Positions 25,202 to 32,676 of a stretch of 64,000 nt of DNA are shown here, piece after piece. Position numbers and translations under genes: made by a program. Positions within the stretch are counted from its first letter, which is position 1; each line of letters opens with the position of its first letter. This DNA is from Streptomyces sp. SJL17-4 (GTDB taxonomy: Bacteria; Actinomycetota; Actinomycetes; Streptomycetales; Streptomycetaceae), in assembly GCF_036826855.1 (NCBI RefSeq), contig NZ_CP104578.1, forward strand, positions 1,612,001-1,676,000. The letters run 5' to 3'. Under the pieces are notes generated by a model, which had not been told where the DNA came from, made no database searches, and saw nothing but the letters and a program-made list of their open reading frames with translations.

Positions 25202-26040
25202 GGCTGCACCAGCCCGTCGTACGCGTCGGGGCGCCGGTCCCGGTAGAACGCCCACTGCTGGCGTACCTGCTCGATCAGGCCGAAGTCGAGGTCGCGGACG
25301 AGGAGTTCCTCGGTCTTGTCGGAGGCGACGTCGCCGACGAACTGGCCGCGCGGGTCGACGAAGTAGCTCGTGCCGTAGAAGTCGTTGTCGCCGTACTCCT
25401 CGATGCCGACACGGTTGATGGCGGCGACGAAGTACTCGTTGGCGACGGCCGCGGCGGGCTGCTCCAGCTGCCAGAGGTAGGAGGAGAGGCCGCGGTGGGT
25501 GGCCGAGGGGTTGTAGACCAACTGGGCGCCGTTGAGTCCTAGTTGGCGCCAGCCCTCCGGGAAGTGCCGGTCGTAGCAGATGTAGACGCCGACGCGCCCG
25601 ACGGCGGTGTCGAAGACCGGCCAGCCGGCGTTCCCCGGGCGGAAGTAGTACTTCTCCCAGAAGCCCTTCACCTGGGGGATGTGGTGCTTGCGGTACTTGC
25701 CGAGGTAGCTGCCGTCGGCGTCGATCACGGCGGCGGTGTTGTAGTAGAAGCCCTCGCTCTCGACCTCGAAGACGGGCACCACGATCACCATCCCGGTCTC
25801 CCGGGCGAGGTCCCGCATCCGGCTGACGGTGGGGCCGTCGGGGACGGGCTCGGCCCAGCGGTAGTGCTCGGGCTCCTGGACCTGGCAGAAGTAGGGGGCG
25901 TTGAACACCTCCTGGAAGCCGATCACCTTGGCGCCCTGACGGGCGGCCTCCCGGGCGTACTCCTCGTGTTTGGCGATCATGGATTCGGTGTCGCCGGTCC
26001 AGGTCGCCTGGACGAGCGCGGCGCGTACGACGTCGGTCAT
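25198..26040 (-). CDS. Nitrilase-family amidohydrolase, probable beta-ureidopropionase
   Basis: Carbon-nitrogen hydrolase of 280 residues. The catalytic Glu is in KVIGFQEVFNAPYFCQVQEP (about residues 41-60), Lys in YLGKYRKHHIPQVKG and Cys in GVYICYDRHFPEGWR. The PYFCQVQ form after the Glu is characteristic of N-carbamoyl-beta-alanine amidohydrolases. It should release beta-alanine, CO2 and ammonia from the dihydropyrimidinase product. ATG at 26040 has AAGGAG 7 bases upstream. As first gene of the operon its upstream region holds the likely control site. Confidence 0.92.
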   Translation of the reverse strand: MTDVVRAALVQATWTGDTESMIAKHEEYAREAARQGAKVIGFQEVFNAPYFCQVQEPEHYRWAEPVPDGPTVSRMRDLARETGMVIVVPVFEVESEGFYYNTAAVIDADGSYLGKYRKHHIPQVKGFWEKYYFRPGNAGWPVFDTAVGRVGVYICYDRHFPEGWRQLGLNGAQLVYNPSATHRGLSSYLWQLEQPAAAVANEYFVAAINRVGIEEYGDNDFYGTSYFVDPRGQFVGDVASDKTEELLVRDLDFGLIEQVRQQWAFYRDRRPDAYDGLVQP

Positions 26041-26073
26041 GATCTGCTCCTTCGGCACGGCGTCAGAGAGCCT

Positions 26074-26098
26074 CTACGCACGTAGACGCGGTGCGTAG
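26074..26098. promoter_or_regulatory. Inverted repeat upstream of the pyrimidine operon
   Basis: CTACGCA (26074-26080) and TGCGTAG (26092-26098) form perfect 7-bp arms with an 11-bp spacer, 34 bp upstream of the nitrilase ATG. The size suits a dimeric regulator's operator. No regulator gene is adjacent. Confidence 0.5.
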
Positions 26099-26191
26099 GA
26101 GGAGAACGTAAGCCCCGTCACACCTCGGAGCAAGACCGCCGCCGGGAAGCGGTGGGGTCGATCATGTTTCATACCCGAGTGGTCCACGTCG

Positions 26192-26226
26192 GACACGTAC
26201 CGACACGTACACGTACAGACCTGTAC
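26192..26226. repeat. GACACGTAC direct repeats and GTACAG-N2-CTGTAC inverted repeat
   Basis: GACACGTAC occurs at 26192-26200 and 26202-26210, followed by ACGTAC, and then GTACAG-AC-CTGTAC (26213-26226). It lies in the 333-bp region between the nitrilase start (26040) and the end of the next gene (26374). The remaining part (26230-26373) is GC-rich and I see no gene in it. Confidence 0.5.
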
Positions 26227-26373
26227 CTGCACGTCCGGGCATGACGGAGACGTCCAGGGGCGGGCCCCCGAGCCGGGCGGACATCCGGGGCGTGCGACTG
26301 GAGGCCGCCGGGCCCGGCGCCGGAACCGGCGGGGCGGGGCCGGGCGGGGGCATGCGGGGCGGGGGCGGGCGGA

Positions 26374-27939
26374 TCACGCGCCCGCGAGGCCGGCCACGCG
26401 GAGGGCGTGCAGGAGGTCGCTCTCGCGGGCCGCGGACACCGCTCGGGCGGCTTCGAGGAGTTGGGGCGCGAGCCCCTTCGGGTCCTCCGCCGCGAGGCGG
26501 GCCGCGTCCTCGGGGGCGCGGACCCGGACGAAGGCGGTGAGCAGCGCGTGGGCCTCACGGTGGTGGCCGTCGGCGCGCAGGGCGGCGCACGCTCCGGCGA
26601 GTTCCCCGGCGGGGCGCGCGACGCCCTGGCGGAGAAGCTGCTCGCAGTCGGCGGCCCGACCCGCGTCGGCGAGCACCCCGGCGACGGCGGCGAGCCGGCC
26701 GGGCGGCAGCGAGGCCGCTTCCCAGAGCAGGATGGACCAGTCGGCGCCCAGCCCGGCCCGGTGCAGTTCCCCGGCGAGGGCGGGCAGCCGGGCGGGGGGC
26801 CCGTTGAGCGCCTCGCAGAGCAGCGCGTGCGCCTCGCCGCTACGGCCCTGGGCGCGGAGCCGCTGGAGCGCGTAGACCGCGTTGGCCGCGGCGCGGGCCC
26901 CCTCGGCGGGGTCGGCCTCGGAGAGCGCCGTCGGGTCGGCGGCGCCGCCGCCGGGGTCGCCGGCGCGTCCAGCGCCGGCGCGTCCGCCGCCGCCCGGCTC
27001 GGCGGCCTCGGCGGACTGGGCGGCGCCCCCGAACCGGGCCCCTCGCGGCGCCGCTCCCCCGGCCGGGAGTAGGGACACGGGTGCGGGCGCGGCCACCGGC
27101 CCCTGATCCTCTGCCCCGCCGTCCAGCCAGGCGTAGCGCGCGCCACGCGGGCGGCGCTTGACCCTGGCGGGGCGGGCGCGGGGCTCAACAGGAGGGGCGG
27201 GAGGCTCGGCGGATGGGGCGGGAAGCTCGGCGGGCGGAGCCGGAGGCCTCGCAGGAGGAGCGGGAGGCTCGGCACGACGGGCGGGAGGCTCGTCAGGTGG
27301 ACCTGGCAGCGCGGTACGCGGGGCGGGAGGCTCGTCAGGTGAGACAGGGGGCGTCGCCGTCGACGGCGGAACGGGCCAGGAGGGACCGTCCGGGGCAGGA
27401 GGCGTCGGCGTCGCCTCCTCCGTGGCCCCGCCCTTCCCCCACTCCCCGAGCCGCGCGAGCCGCGCCGTCAGGTCGGCCACCCGCGCCGTCGCCCTCGCGT
27501 GGTCGTCGCGCGTCCAGGCCAGGTCGTGCTCCAGGCGGGCCGTCTCGTCCGGGCCCGGAGCCGGGGTCACCCGGAGCCGGTCGCCCAGTTCGCGAGCCCG
27601 GGACTCGGCGTACCGGCGTTCCCGTGCCATCAGCTCCCGGCGTTCGGTGAGCGCCTCCGCTCCGCCGGGGCGGCGGTCGTGGGCGCCGGTGGCCGCCTCG
27701 TACAGCGTCCTGCCCCGGAGTGCGAACGGCCCCCCGAACGGTTCGCCGGCGTCCTGGAGCAGGGACTCGACGATGTCCCAGGGCAGGATCTCCGTCCCGT
27801 CGAAGCAGGCGCGCAGCCCCTCCGGGTCGCGTTCGGCGAAGACTCCGTACCAGCCGCCGACCGGCGGCACGCGGCGCGTGAGATCCGTCAGCCAGTGCCT
27901 GAACACAGCCACTTCCACCGGGAGTTGATACACCGTCAT
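26374..27939 (-). CDS. Hypothetical protein with proline-rich linker and helical C-terminus
   Basis: Protein of 521 residues of unknown function. Residues 1-85 are a folded-looking region (VEVAVFRHWLTDLTRRV, GGWYGVFAERDPEGLRAC). About 90-175 is a charged, coiled-coil-like stretch (ERRELMARERRYAESRA). About 175-280 is low-complexity PPAPP-type linker encoded by repetitive DNA (27180-27360). From about 335 the helices repeat an Ala/Leu pattern with LRAQGRSGEAHALL and LRADGHHREAHALL, like tetratricopeptide or similar helical repeats. Start ATG at 27939. It may be a streptomycete-specific scaffold or regulator; no partner is visible. Confidence 0.6.
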   Translation of the reverse strand: MTVYQLPVEVAVFRHWLTDLTRRVPPVGGWYGVFAERDPEGLRACFDGTEILPWDIVESLLQDAGEPFGGPFALRGRTLYEAATGAHDRRPGGAEALTERRELMARERRYAESRARELGDRLRVTPAPGPDETARLEHDLAWTRDDHARATARVADLTARLARLGEWGKGGATEEATPTPPAPDGPSWPVPPSTATPPVSPDEPPAPRTALPGPPDEPPARRAEPPAPPARPPAPPAELPAPSAEPPAPPVEPRARPARVKRRPRGARYAWLDGGAEDQGPVAAPAPVSLLPAGGAAPRGARFGGAAQSAEAAEPGGGGRAGAGRAGDPGGGAADPTALSEADPAEGARAAANAVYALQRLRAQGRSGEAHALLCEALNGPPARLPALAGELHRAGLGADWSILLWEAASLPPGRLAAVAGVLADAGRAADCEQLLRQGVARPAGELAGACAALRADGHHREAHALLTAFVRVRAPEDAARLAAEDPKGLAPQLLEAARAVSAARESDLLHALRVAGLAGA

Positions 27940-28054
27940 GCGATCCGCACCTGCCCCGCCGTCGACTGGAACCTTCCGGTCCGCGGGTATTGGACCGCAG
28001 TCGTGTTACGGGACGACTACGGACCGTTTTCCTGCGCGTGCCCTACCGCCCAAT

Positions 28055-28438
28055 TCACCCGAACCGCACGACGATCCCGGTGTGCGGGCGCTTCCCGCGC
28101 CGGAAGATCATGGCGGGCACGTCGCCCAGCCAGTACTGCCAGGTGTACTTGCGCGAGAGCAGCCCCCGTATCCGGCGCAGCTCCTCCCCCGTCACCAGCC
28201 GGCCCTCGCCGGCGAAGCGCGCGGCACCCTCGGCGATGTTGCCGCGCAGGTCGCAGAGGGCGACCTCGACCTTCGGGTCGTTCCCCAGCCGCTTGACCTT
28301 CCAGGCGTCCGTGCGGGACAGGGCGTACAGCTCGTCGCCGTCCACCGCGTACCAGACGGGTGTCGCGACCCCCGTGCCGTTCTTGCGGTAGGTGGTCAGG
28401 CTGACGTAGCGGCCGCGTCGCAGCTCTTCGGGCATCAT
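28055..28438 (-). CDS. PPOX-class F420-dependent oxidoreductase
   Basis: Small split-barrel flavin/deazaflavin protein, 127 residues. The pattern RRGRYVSLTTYRKNGTGVATPVW (quoted to RRGRYVSLTTYRKNGTGVA, about residues 7-25), with DAWKVKRLGNDPKVEVALCDLRG, is that of the F420-dependent subgroup of pyridoxamine-phosphate-oxidase-like proteins. Substrate unknown. There is no ribosome binding site; TAGGCT lies seven bases before the ATG, and its TAG is the stop codon of the upstream alginate-lyase-like gene. The mRNA is therefore probably leaderless. Confidence 0.86.
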   Translation of the reverse strand: MMPEELRRGRYVSLTTYRKNGTGVATPVWYAVDGDELYALSRTDAWKVKRLGNDPKVEVALCDLRGNIAEGAARFAGEGRLVTGEELRRIRGLLSRKYTWQYWLGDVPAMIFRRGKRPHTGIVVRFG

Positions 28439-28445
28439 GCCCGGA

Positions 28446-28451
28446 AGCCTA
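28446..28451 (-). promoter_or_regulatory. -10 box TAGGCT overlapping the upstream stop codon
   Basis: On the minus strand TAGGCT is followed by TCCGGGC and the ATG at 28438. Its first three bases are the TAG stop of the 28449-29672 gene. This is one of three such arrangements in the window. Confidence 0.55.
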
Positions 28452-29672
28452 TGCCGGGGTCGGGTTGGAGGCGTGGGTCAGGGTCTCCCAGGCGACGAAG
28501 AGGTCGTCCGTTCCGCCCGGCCGCTGGCTCAGGGCGAGCTTCGCGGTCTGGGGGAGCTTCATGCCCATCCGTCCTTCGAGGTGGTTGAGGGCGACCTCGA
28601 CGTCCGGGCCCATGGTCCGCTCGACCTTGCCGCCGCAGAGCCATTTCGGGGCGGTCGCGCCGAGCTGGTAGCGGGCGTGGAACTCCAGGGCCGCGCCGAT
28701 TCGTTCCGCCTCCTCGCGGTAGAGGTCGACGCCCTGGTGCCAGGCGGTCTCGGCGATGTGGGCGGTGGCGGCGAGCGAGTACCCGATGTGCATGAAGTTG
28801 CGGCAGGTCTCCTGGCCGAGCCCGTCGGCGTAGGTGCGCTGCCCGAACCAGTACGTGGCCAGCTCGTCGGCCGTGTCGATCGTCCCGCCGGGCGGCGGTT
28901 TGGGCAGTGCTCCGTCGGAGGAGAGGTAGAAGTACGCGGGGACCCGCGCGCGGTAGCGCCGCACCGCGTCCTCGAAGACCGTACGGTCCTCCAGGAAGAC
29001 CGCCATCCCGATGGCCGCGTCGGTCATCGCCAGCTCCCAGTTGCCGTTGTGGTCGGGCACTTTGGAGGTGACGGCGGGCAGGTAGGCCTTGCGCAGCATC
29101 CACTTGAAGCGCTGCACGGCGGGGCCGCCCCACGCCGGGTACCCGGCGTGCACGATCTCGGCGGCACGCGCCCAGGAGGAGCCCGACCAGGCGGTCTGGA
29201 GGTCGGCGTCGTCGCGGGTGTGCTCCTTCACCGTCTTCGACCAGGCGTCCATGATCGCGACGGCCTTGGCGGCGTGCGCGGTGTCGCCGGACACCGACCA
29301 CATGAGGGCGTGGGTGTAGGCGGCGATGGCGTCCTCGCGCTCGGCGACGCAGGCGTCCGTGCCGGCGTTGGACGCGCAGGCGACGATCCTGGCCGGGTGG
29401 GGCGTGTAGTCGAGCGAGGCGTACGCGCTCTTCCCCATCGCCTTGTACGCCGAGGTCCAGGGCTCCTCCCCGGCGGCCACCCGGCGGCGCACCGCTTCGA
29501 GCTGCGCGCCGCCGACGAGGACGCCGGGGTGGCGGAACCGCTCGGGGGCGACGGCGGCTGGCACGGCCTCCGCGCCGGTCCCGGGGCCGGTGTCCCCGGC
29601 GCCGCAGGCCGTGCCGAGCAGGAGCGCCGGACCGAGGAGCGCGGCGAGAAGGATCTTCTGTCGACGGTGCAC
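28449..29672 (-). CDS. Alginate-lyase-family lipoprotein
   Basis: Predicted exported polysaccharide lyase-like protein, 407 residues. A lipoprotein signal (KILLAALLGPALLLGTACG, Cys about residue 23) would anchor it outside the membrane. Helix-rich (alpha/alpha toroid) features of the family follow: HPGVLVGGAQLEAVRRRV, NGNWELAMTDAAIGMAVF and MHIGYSLAATAHIAETAWHQG. The Asn/His-Tyr region around FMHIGYS is where catalytic residues of this family lie. GTG at 29672 was chosen because the signal peptide starts there; the longer frame upstream runs through the HxlR gene. The substrate may be a uronate polymer, but this is not proven. Confidence 0.8.
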   Translation of the reverse strand: MHRRQKILLAALLGPALLLGTACGAGDTGPGTGAEAVPAAVAPERFRHPGVLVGGAQLEAVRRRVAAGEEPWTSAYKAMGKSAYASLDYTPHPARIVACASNAGTDACVAEREDAIAAYTHALMWSVSGDTAHAAKAVAIMDAWSKTVKEHTRDDADLQTAWSGSSWARAAEIVHAGYPAWGGPAVQRFKWMLRKAYLPAVTSKVPDHNGNWELAMTDAAIGMAVFLEDRTVFEDAVRRYRARVPAYFYLSSDGALPKPPPGGTIDTADELATYWFGQRTYADGLGQETCRNFMHIGYSLAATAHIAETAWHQGVDLYREEAERIGAALEFHARYQLGATAPKWLCGGKVERTMGPDVEVALNHLEGRMGMKLPQTAKLALSQRPGGTDDLFVAWETLTHASNPTPA

Positions 29673-29723
29673 GGGTCCACGGTCGCCGAGAGCACCGGGA
29701 CACGCATCCGGGAGTAGGCTCCC

Positions 29724-29792
29724 CGGATGACCGGCGACCGGCGCGAGGCACCTCGGATGACCGGGCGCGCGATCGGCACGTCGGATGACCGG
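29724..29792. repeat. Three 11-bp direct repeats CGGATGACCGG
   Basis: Exact copies at 29724-29734, 29754-29764 and 29782-29792, spaced about 30 and 28 bp, lie between the alginate-lyase-like gene start (29672) and the end of the HxlR gene (29804). Near three-turn spacing on one face of the helix suggests regulator-binding iterons for the lyase promoter. Confidence 0.65.
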
Positions 29793-29803
29793 CTGCCCCG
29801 GGG

Positions 29804-30178
29804 TCAGCCGCCCTGCGCGTACGCGGTCCTGGCCTCGGTGATCTCGGGGACGTGGGCGCGCGTCCACGCGCAGGCGGCGTCGAGGGGATCGATCAGCGAG
29901 CGGCCGAGGGCGGTCAGCGCGTACTCGACGCGGGGCGGGTTCTCGTCGTACGCGGTGCGGGTGAGGAAGCCGTCGCGCTCCATGGTGCGCAGGGTCTCGG
30001 TGAGGACCTTGGGGGTGATCCAGTGGAGCGGGACGCGCAGCTCGGAGAAGCGGCGCGGCCGTCCGTCCTCCAGGCAGCGGAGGACCACGGCGGTCCACTT
30101 GCCGCCGACGCGGATGGGTCGGGCGCGGTCGGAGCAGTCCGGGTCGTGGAAGAGGTCGGCGGGCAGCGGCTGGTTCAT
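29804..30178 (-). CDS. HxlR-family winged-helix transcriptional regulator
   Basis: DNA-binding protein of 124 residues. The HxlR pattern is complete: KWTAVVLRCLEDGRPRRFSELRV-type winged helix (key part RRFSELRVPLHWITPKVLTE, about residues 38-57), then LRTMERDGFLTRTAYDENPP and VEYALTALGRSLIDPL. Family members often sense electrophiles or quinones and control a divergent oxidoreductase, which fits the NAD(P)-binding protein gene at 30240. The mRNA appears leaderless (TAGCTT seven bases before ATG). Confidence 0.92.
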   Translation of the reverse strand: MNQPLPADLFHDPDCSDRARPIRVGGKWTAVVLRCLEDGRPRRFSELRVPLHWITPKVLTETLRTMERDGFLTRTAYDENPPRVEYALTALGRSLIDPLDAACAWTRAHVPEITEARTAYAQGG

Positions 30179-30185
30179 GTGCCCG

Positions 30186-30233
30186 AAGCTAGCCCAGTAC
30201 CGTTGAAGTAACCAGGTACTCCGGTTCTACGGT
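30186..30233. promoter_or_regulatory. Divergent leaderless promoters with central operator (HxlR / NAD-binding gene)
   Basis: Minus-strand TAGCTT (30186-30191) serves the HxlR gene. Plus-strand TACGGT (30228-30233) lies six bases before the ATG at 30240. Between them AGTACC (30196-30201) and GGTACT (30215-30220) form an inverted repeat with a 13-bp spacer, a likely HxlR operator. Confidence 0.6.
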
Positions 30234-30239
30234 CCTGCC

Positions 30240-30911
30240 ATGAGCAACGACATGAGCAACAACCTGAGCAGGAACATTGTCATCTTCGGAGCGGGTGGAC
30301 GGGTCGGTCGCGCGGCCGTGGCGGAGGCGGTGGCCCGGGGCCACCGGGTGACGGCGGTGGTGCGCGACCCGTCGAAGTACGGGGACCTGGCAGGTGGTTC
30401 GGTCACGGTGGTAAGGGGTGATGTCACCGATGCGGCCTCGGTGGCCGCCCTGGCGGTCGGCCATGACGCGGCGTTGAACGCCTCGGTCCGTCTGGACGTC
30501 CCCTCGGAGGAGTACTTCACCACGGCGGCCAAGGCGCTGATCGCGGGCCTCGAAGAGGCGGGGGTGGCACGGCTGTTGACCCTGGGGATCGCCACGACCC
30601 TGGAGACGGGGCCGGGGGTGCGGATCATGGATGCGCCCGAATTCCCCGAGGCGTGGCGGATGTTCGCACAGGGGCATGCGGCCGAGTTCGACCTGCTGTC
30701 CGCCGAGGCGGGGCCGGGGCTCGACTGGCTGATGGTCGTGCCGCCGCTCGACCTGAACGCGGAGGCGGAGGTGACCGGGGGCTACCGGACGGCCGTGGGC
30801 ACGGTGATCGACGGGGCCGGCCGGATCGCGCACGGGGACCTGGCCCGGGCGCTCCTCGACGAGATCGACCAGCCGCGCCACAGCCGCGTACAGCTGGCGG
30901 TGTCGGTCTAG
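30240..30911 (+). CDS. NAD(P)-binding Rossmann protein (atypical SDR, NmrA-like)
   Basis: Protein of 223 residues. The nucleotide-binding motif IVIFGAGGRVGRAAVAEAVARG (key part FGAGGRVGRAA, about residues 15-25) is followed by VTAVVRDPSKYG, VVRGDVTDAASVAAL and ARLLTLGIATTLETGPG. This is the pattern of atypical short-chain dehydrogenase/NAD(P)H-binding proteins such as YwnB. The catalytic Tyr-x3-Lys pair is not evident, so it may sense redox state or reduce a small quinone-like compound. It is paired divergently with an HxlR regulator and seems leaderless. Confidence 0.87.
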   Translation: MSNDMSNNLSRNIVIFGAGGRVGRAAVAEAVARGHRVTAVVRDPSKYGDLAGGSVTVVRGDVTDAASVAALAVGHDAALNASVRLDVPSEEYFTTAAKALIAGLEEAGVARLLTLGIATTLETGPGVRIMDAPEFPEAWRMFAQGHAAEFDLLSAEAGPGLDWLMVVPPLDLNAEAEVTGGYRTAVGTVIDGAGRIAHGDLARALLDEIDQPRHSRVQLAVSV

Positions 30912-30955
30912 GGGGACGGACGACGGGTGCCGCCGCCACCCACTCCGCCTTCGGC

Positions 30956-31519
30956 CTACTGGCCGACCCTGCCGTCGACGCACTCGCGCAGCAGATCGGC
31001 GTGTCCGCAGTGGCGGGCGTACTCGTCGATCCGGTGCACCATCAGCTCCCGGATCGCGATCCCGTCCTTCCCCACACGTGCGCCCAGGTCCGGATGCTCG
31101 GCCAGCTCGGCGTCGAGCGCCGCCTGCTCGCGCTCCAGATCGGCGAACGCGGCGTCGACCACGGCCTGTTCGGCGACGGCCCCGTCGAAGTCCGCGTCCT
31201 TCTTGCCGTACAGCTTCGGCAGCGGTTCACCGTCGGTGATCCAGTTGCGCCAGTCCCGCTCCACCTCGGCGAGATGCCGGACCAGGCCGAGCAGCGACAT
31301 GGTCGACGGCGGAACCGACCGGCGGGCGAGCTGCTCCGCGTCCAGCCCCTCGCACTTCATCCGCAGGGTCAGGCGGTAGTCCCGCAGGGAGTCCCGCAGC
31401 GTCGCGGCCTCGCCCTCCGGGCTGGAACCGCCGTTGTTGTTGCGGGGATCGTCGTCCGGGTCCGCCCACATGTCGGGGTAGACGGTTGCCGTGGTCCATC
31501 GTGCGGGTTCGTCGCTCAT
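30956..31519 (-). CDS. DinB-family protein (DUF664-type)
   Basis: Four-helix-bundle protein of 187 residues. Family features are LRDYRLTLRMKCEGLDAEQLARR, SLLGLVRHLAEVERDWRNW with the first metal-type His, and IRELMVHRIDEYARHCGHADLLRE (key part HRIDEYARHCGHADLL) with the others. Related proteins include thiol-dependent (mycothiol/bacillithiol) transferases, a reasonable guess in an actinomycete. I used ATG at 31519; an ATG three codons upstream (31528) is equally possible and neither has a strong ribosome binding site. It converges with the NAD-binding gene at 30911. Confidence 0.82.
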   Translation of the reverse strand: MSDEPARWTTATVYPDMWADPDDDPRNNNGGSSPEGEAATLRDSLRDYRLTLRMKCEGLDAEQLARRSVPPSTMSLLGLVRHLAEVERDWRNWITDGEPLPKLYGKKDADFDGAVAEQAVVDAAFADLEREQAALDAELAEHPDLGARVGKDGIAIRELMVHRIDEYARHCGHADLLRECVDGRVGQ

Positions 31520-31587
31520 GCGTCGCATGATCGTCCGCGCCCGGTCGGGTGCGCCACCGAATTCCGCGCGCCCGTGAGTCGGGGTCG

Positions 31588-31839
31588 TCAGACCGGCGCG
31601 AGCGCGCACCGGACGACCAGCTCGTCCATCGAGAGACCGAGGACCCGGGCGAGGGCCGCGACGGTGAAGAACGCCGGGGTCGGGGCCCGGCCGGTCTCGA
31701 TCTTGCGGAGGGTCTCGGCGGACAGTCCGGCGGCGGCGGCGATCTCGACCATCGACCGCTCGCCGCGCGCCTCGCGCAGGAACAGGCCGAGGCGCTCGCC
31801 GCGCTCGCGCTCTTCGGGGGTCAGGGGTGTGCGCACCAT
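31588..31839 (-). CDS. XRE-type helix-turn-helix regulator
   Basis: Compact DNA-binding protein of 83 residues, essentially one HTH domain: LFLREARGERSMVEIAAAAG, then LSAETLRKIETGRAPTPAFF, where the recognition helix is SAETLRKIE. There is no sensor domain. It is transcribed divergently from methionine aminopeptidase with only 32 bp between the start codons, and a near-palindrome covers both -10 boxes, so it probably represses both genes. The mRNA appears leaderless. Confidence 0.88.
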   Translation of the reverse strand: MVRTPLTPEERERGERLGLFLREARGERSMVEIAAAAGLSAETLRKIETGRAPTPAFFTVAALARVLGLSMDELVVRCALAPV

Positions 31840-31845
31840 GACGCC

Positions 31846-31865
31846 ATACTAATACCGGTATAGTA
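31846..31865. promoter_or_regulatory. Palindromic operator overlapping two leaderless -10 boxes (XRE / map)
   Basis: The perfect 10-bp palindrome ATACCGGTAT (31852-31861) is flanked by TACT and AGTA. Minus-strand TAGTAT (31846-31851) lies six bases from the XRE ATG. Plus-strand TATAGT (31859-31864) lies seven bases from the aminopeptidase ATG. A repressor bound here would cover both promoters. Confidence 0.65.
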
Positions 31866-31871
31866 ATTGGC

Positions 31872-32639
31872 ATGGTGGAGATCAAGACGGACGAGAACCT
31901 GACCGCGATGCGTGCGGCGGGGCGGGTGGTGGCCCGCGCCCTCGCGGCCGTACGGGAGAAGGCAGAGCCCGGAGTGGCGCTGACCGAGCTGGACCGCGCC
32001 GCGCGGGAGGTCCTCGCCGAGGCGGGTGCCGGATCGCCCTTCCTCGGCTACCGCCCGGAGTGGGCGCCGGTGCCGTTCCCCGCGGTCGTGTGCGTCTCCG
32101 TGAACGACGCCATCGTCCACGGCATCCCGGACGACACCCGGCTCGCCCCGGGCGACCTGGTCTCCGCGGACTGCGGGGCCCTGCTCGGCGGCTGGGCGGG
32201 CGACTCGGCGATCAGCTTCACGGTCGGCCCGGCCCGGCCGGAGGACACCCGGCTGATCGCCGCGGCGGAGGAGGCCCTGGAGGCGGGCATCGCGGCCGCC
32301 GTCGTCGGCAACCGCGTCGGCGACGTCGCGCACGCGATCGGCCGGGTGTGCCGCGCCGCCGGGTACGGCATCCCGGACGGCTTCGGCGGCCACGGCATCG
32401 GCCGCACGATGCACGAGGACCCGGGCGTCCCCAACGAGGGCCGACCGGGCCGGGGCATGAAGCTGCGCCACGGGATGGTCCTCGCGATCGAGCCCATGCT
32501 CATCGGGGGCGGCACGGACGACCACTACACGGCGCGCGACGGCTGGACGATCCGCACGCTCGACGGCTCGCGCGCCTCGCACGCGGAGCACACGGTGGCG
32601 ATCACGGACGAGGGCCCGCGGGTGCTGACGGCGCTGTAG
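31872..32639 (+). CDS. map: Type I methionine aminopeptidase
   Basis: Dinuclear-metal enzyme removing N-terminal methionine from new proteins, 255 residues. The ligands are visible: Asp in VSADCGALLGG and GWAGDSAISF, His in GGHGIGRTMHEDPGVPN, Glu in LAIEPMLIGGG and the last Glu in HAEHTVAITDEG. It lacks the N-terminal zinc-finger extension. Streptomycetes usually have more than one map gene, so this could be an accessory copy. Control by a divergent XRE regulator with no ribosome binding site is unusual for a housekeeping enzyme. Confidence 0.93.
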   Translation: MVEIKTDENLTAMRAAGRVVARALAAVREKAEPGVALTELDRAAREVLAEAGAGSPFLGYRPEWAPVPFPAVVCVSVNDAIVHGIPDDTRLAPGDLVSADCGALLGGWAGDSAISFTVGPARPEDTRLIAAAEEALEAGIAAAVVGNRVGDVAHAIGRVCRAAGYGIPDGFGGHGIGRTMHEDPGVPNEGRPGRGMKLRHGMVLAIEPMLIGGGTDDHYTARDGWTIRTLDGSRASHAEHTVAITDEGPRVLTAL

Positions 32640-32676
32640 GACGCGGAGGGGGCACCCGTGTGCCCCCCTCCCGCCG

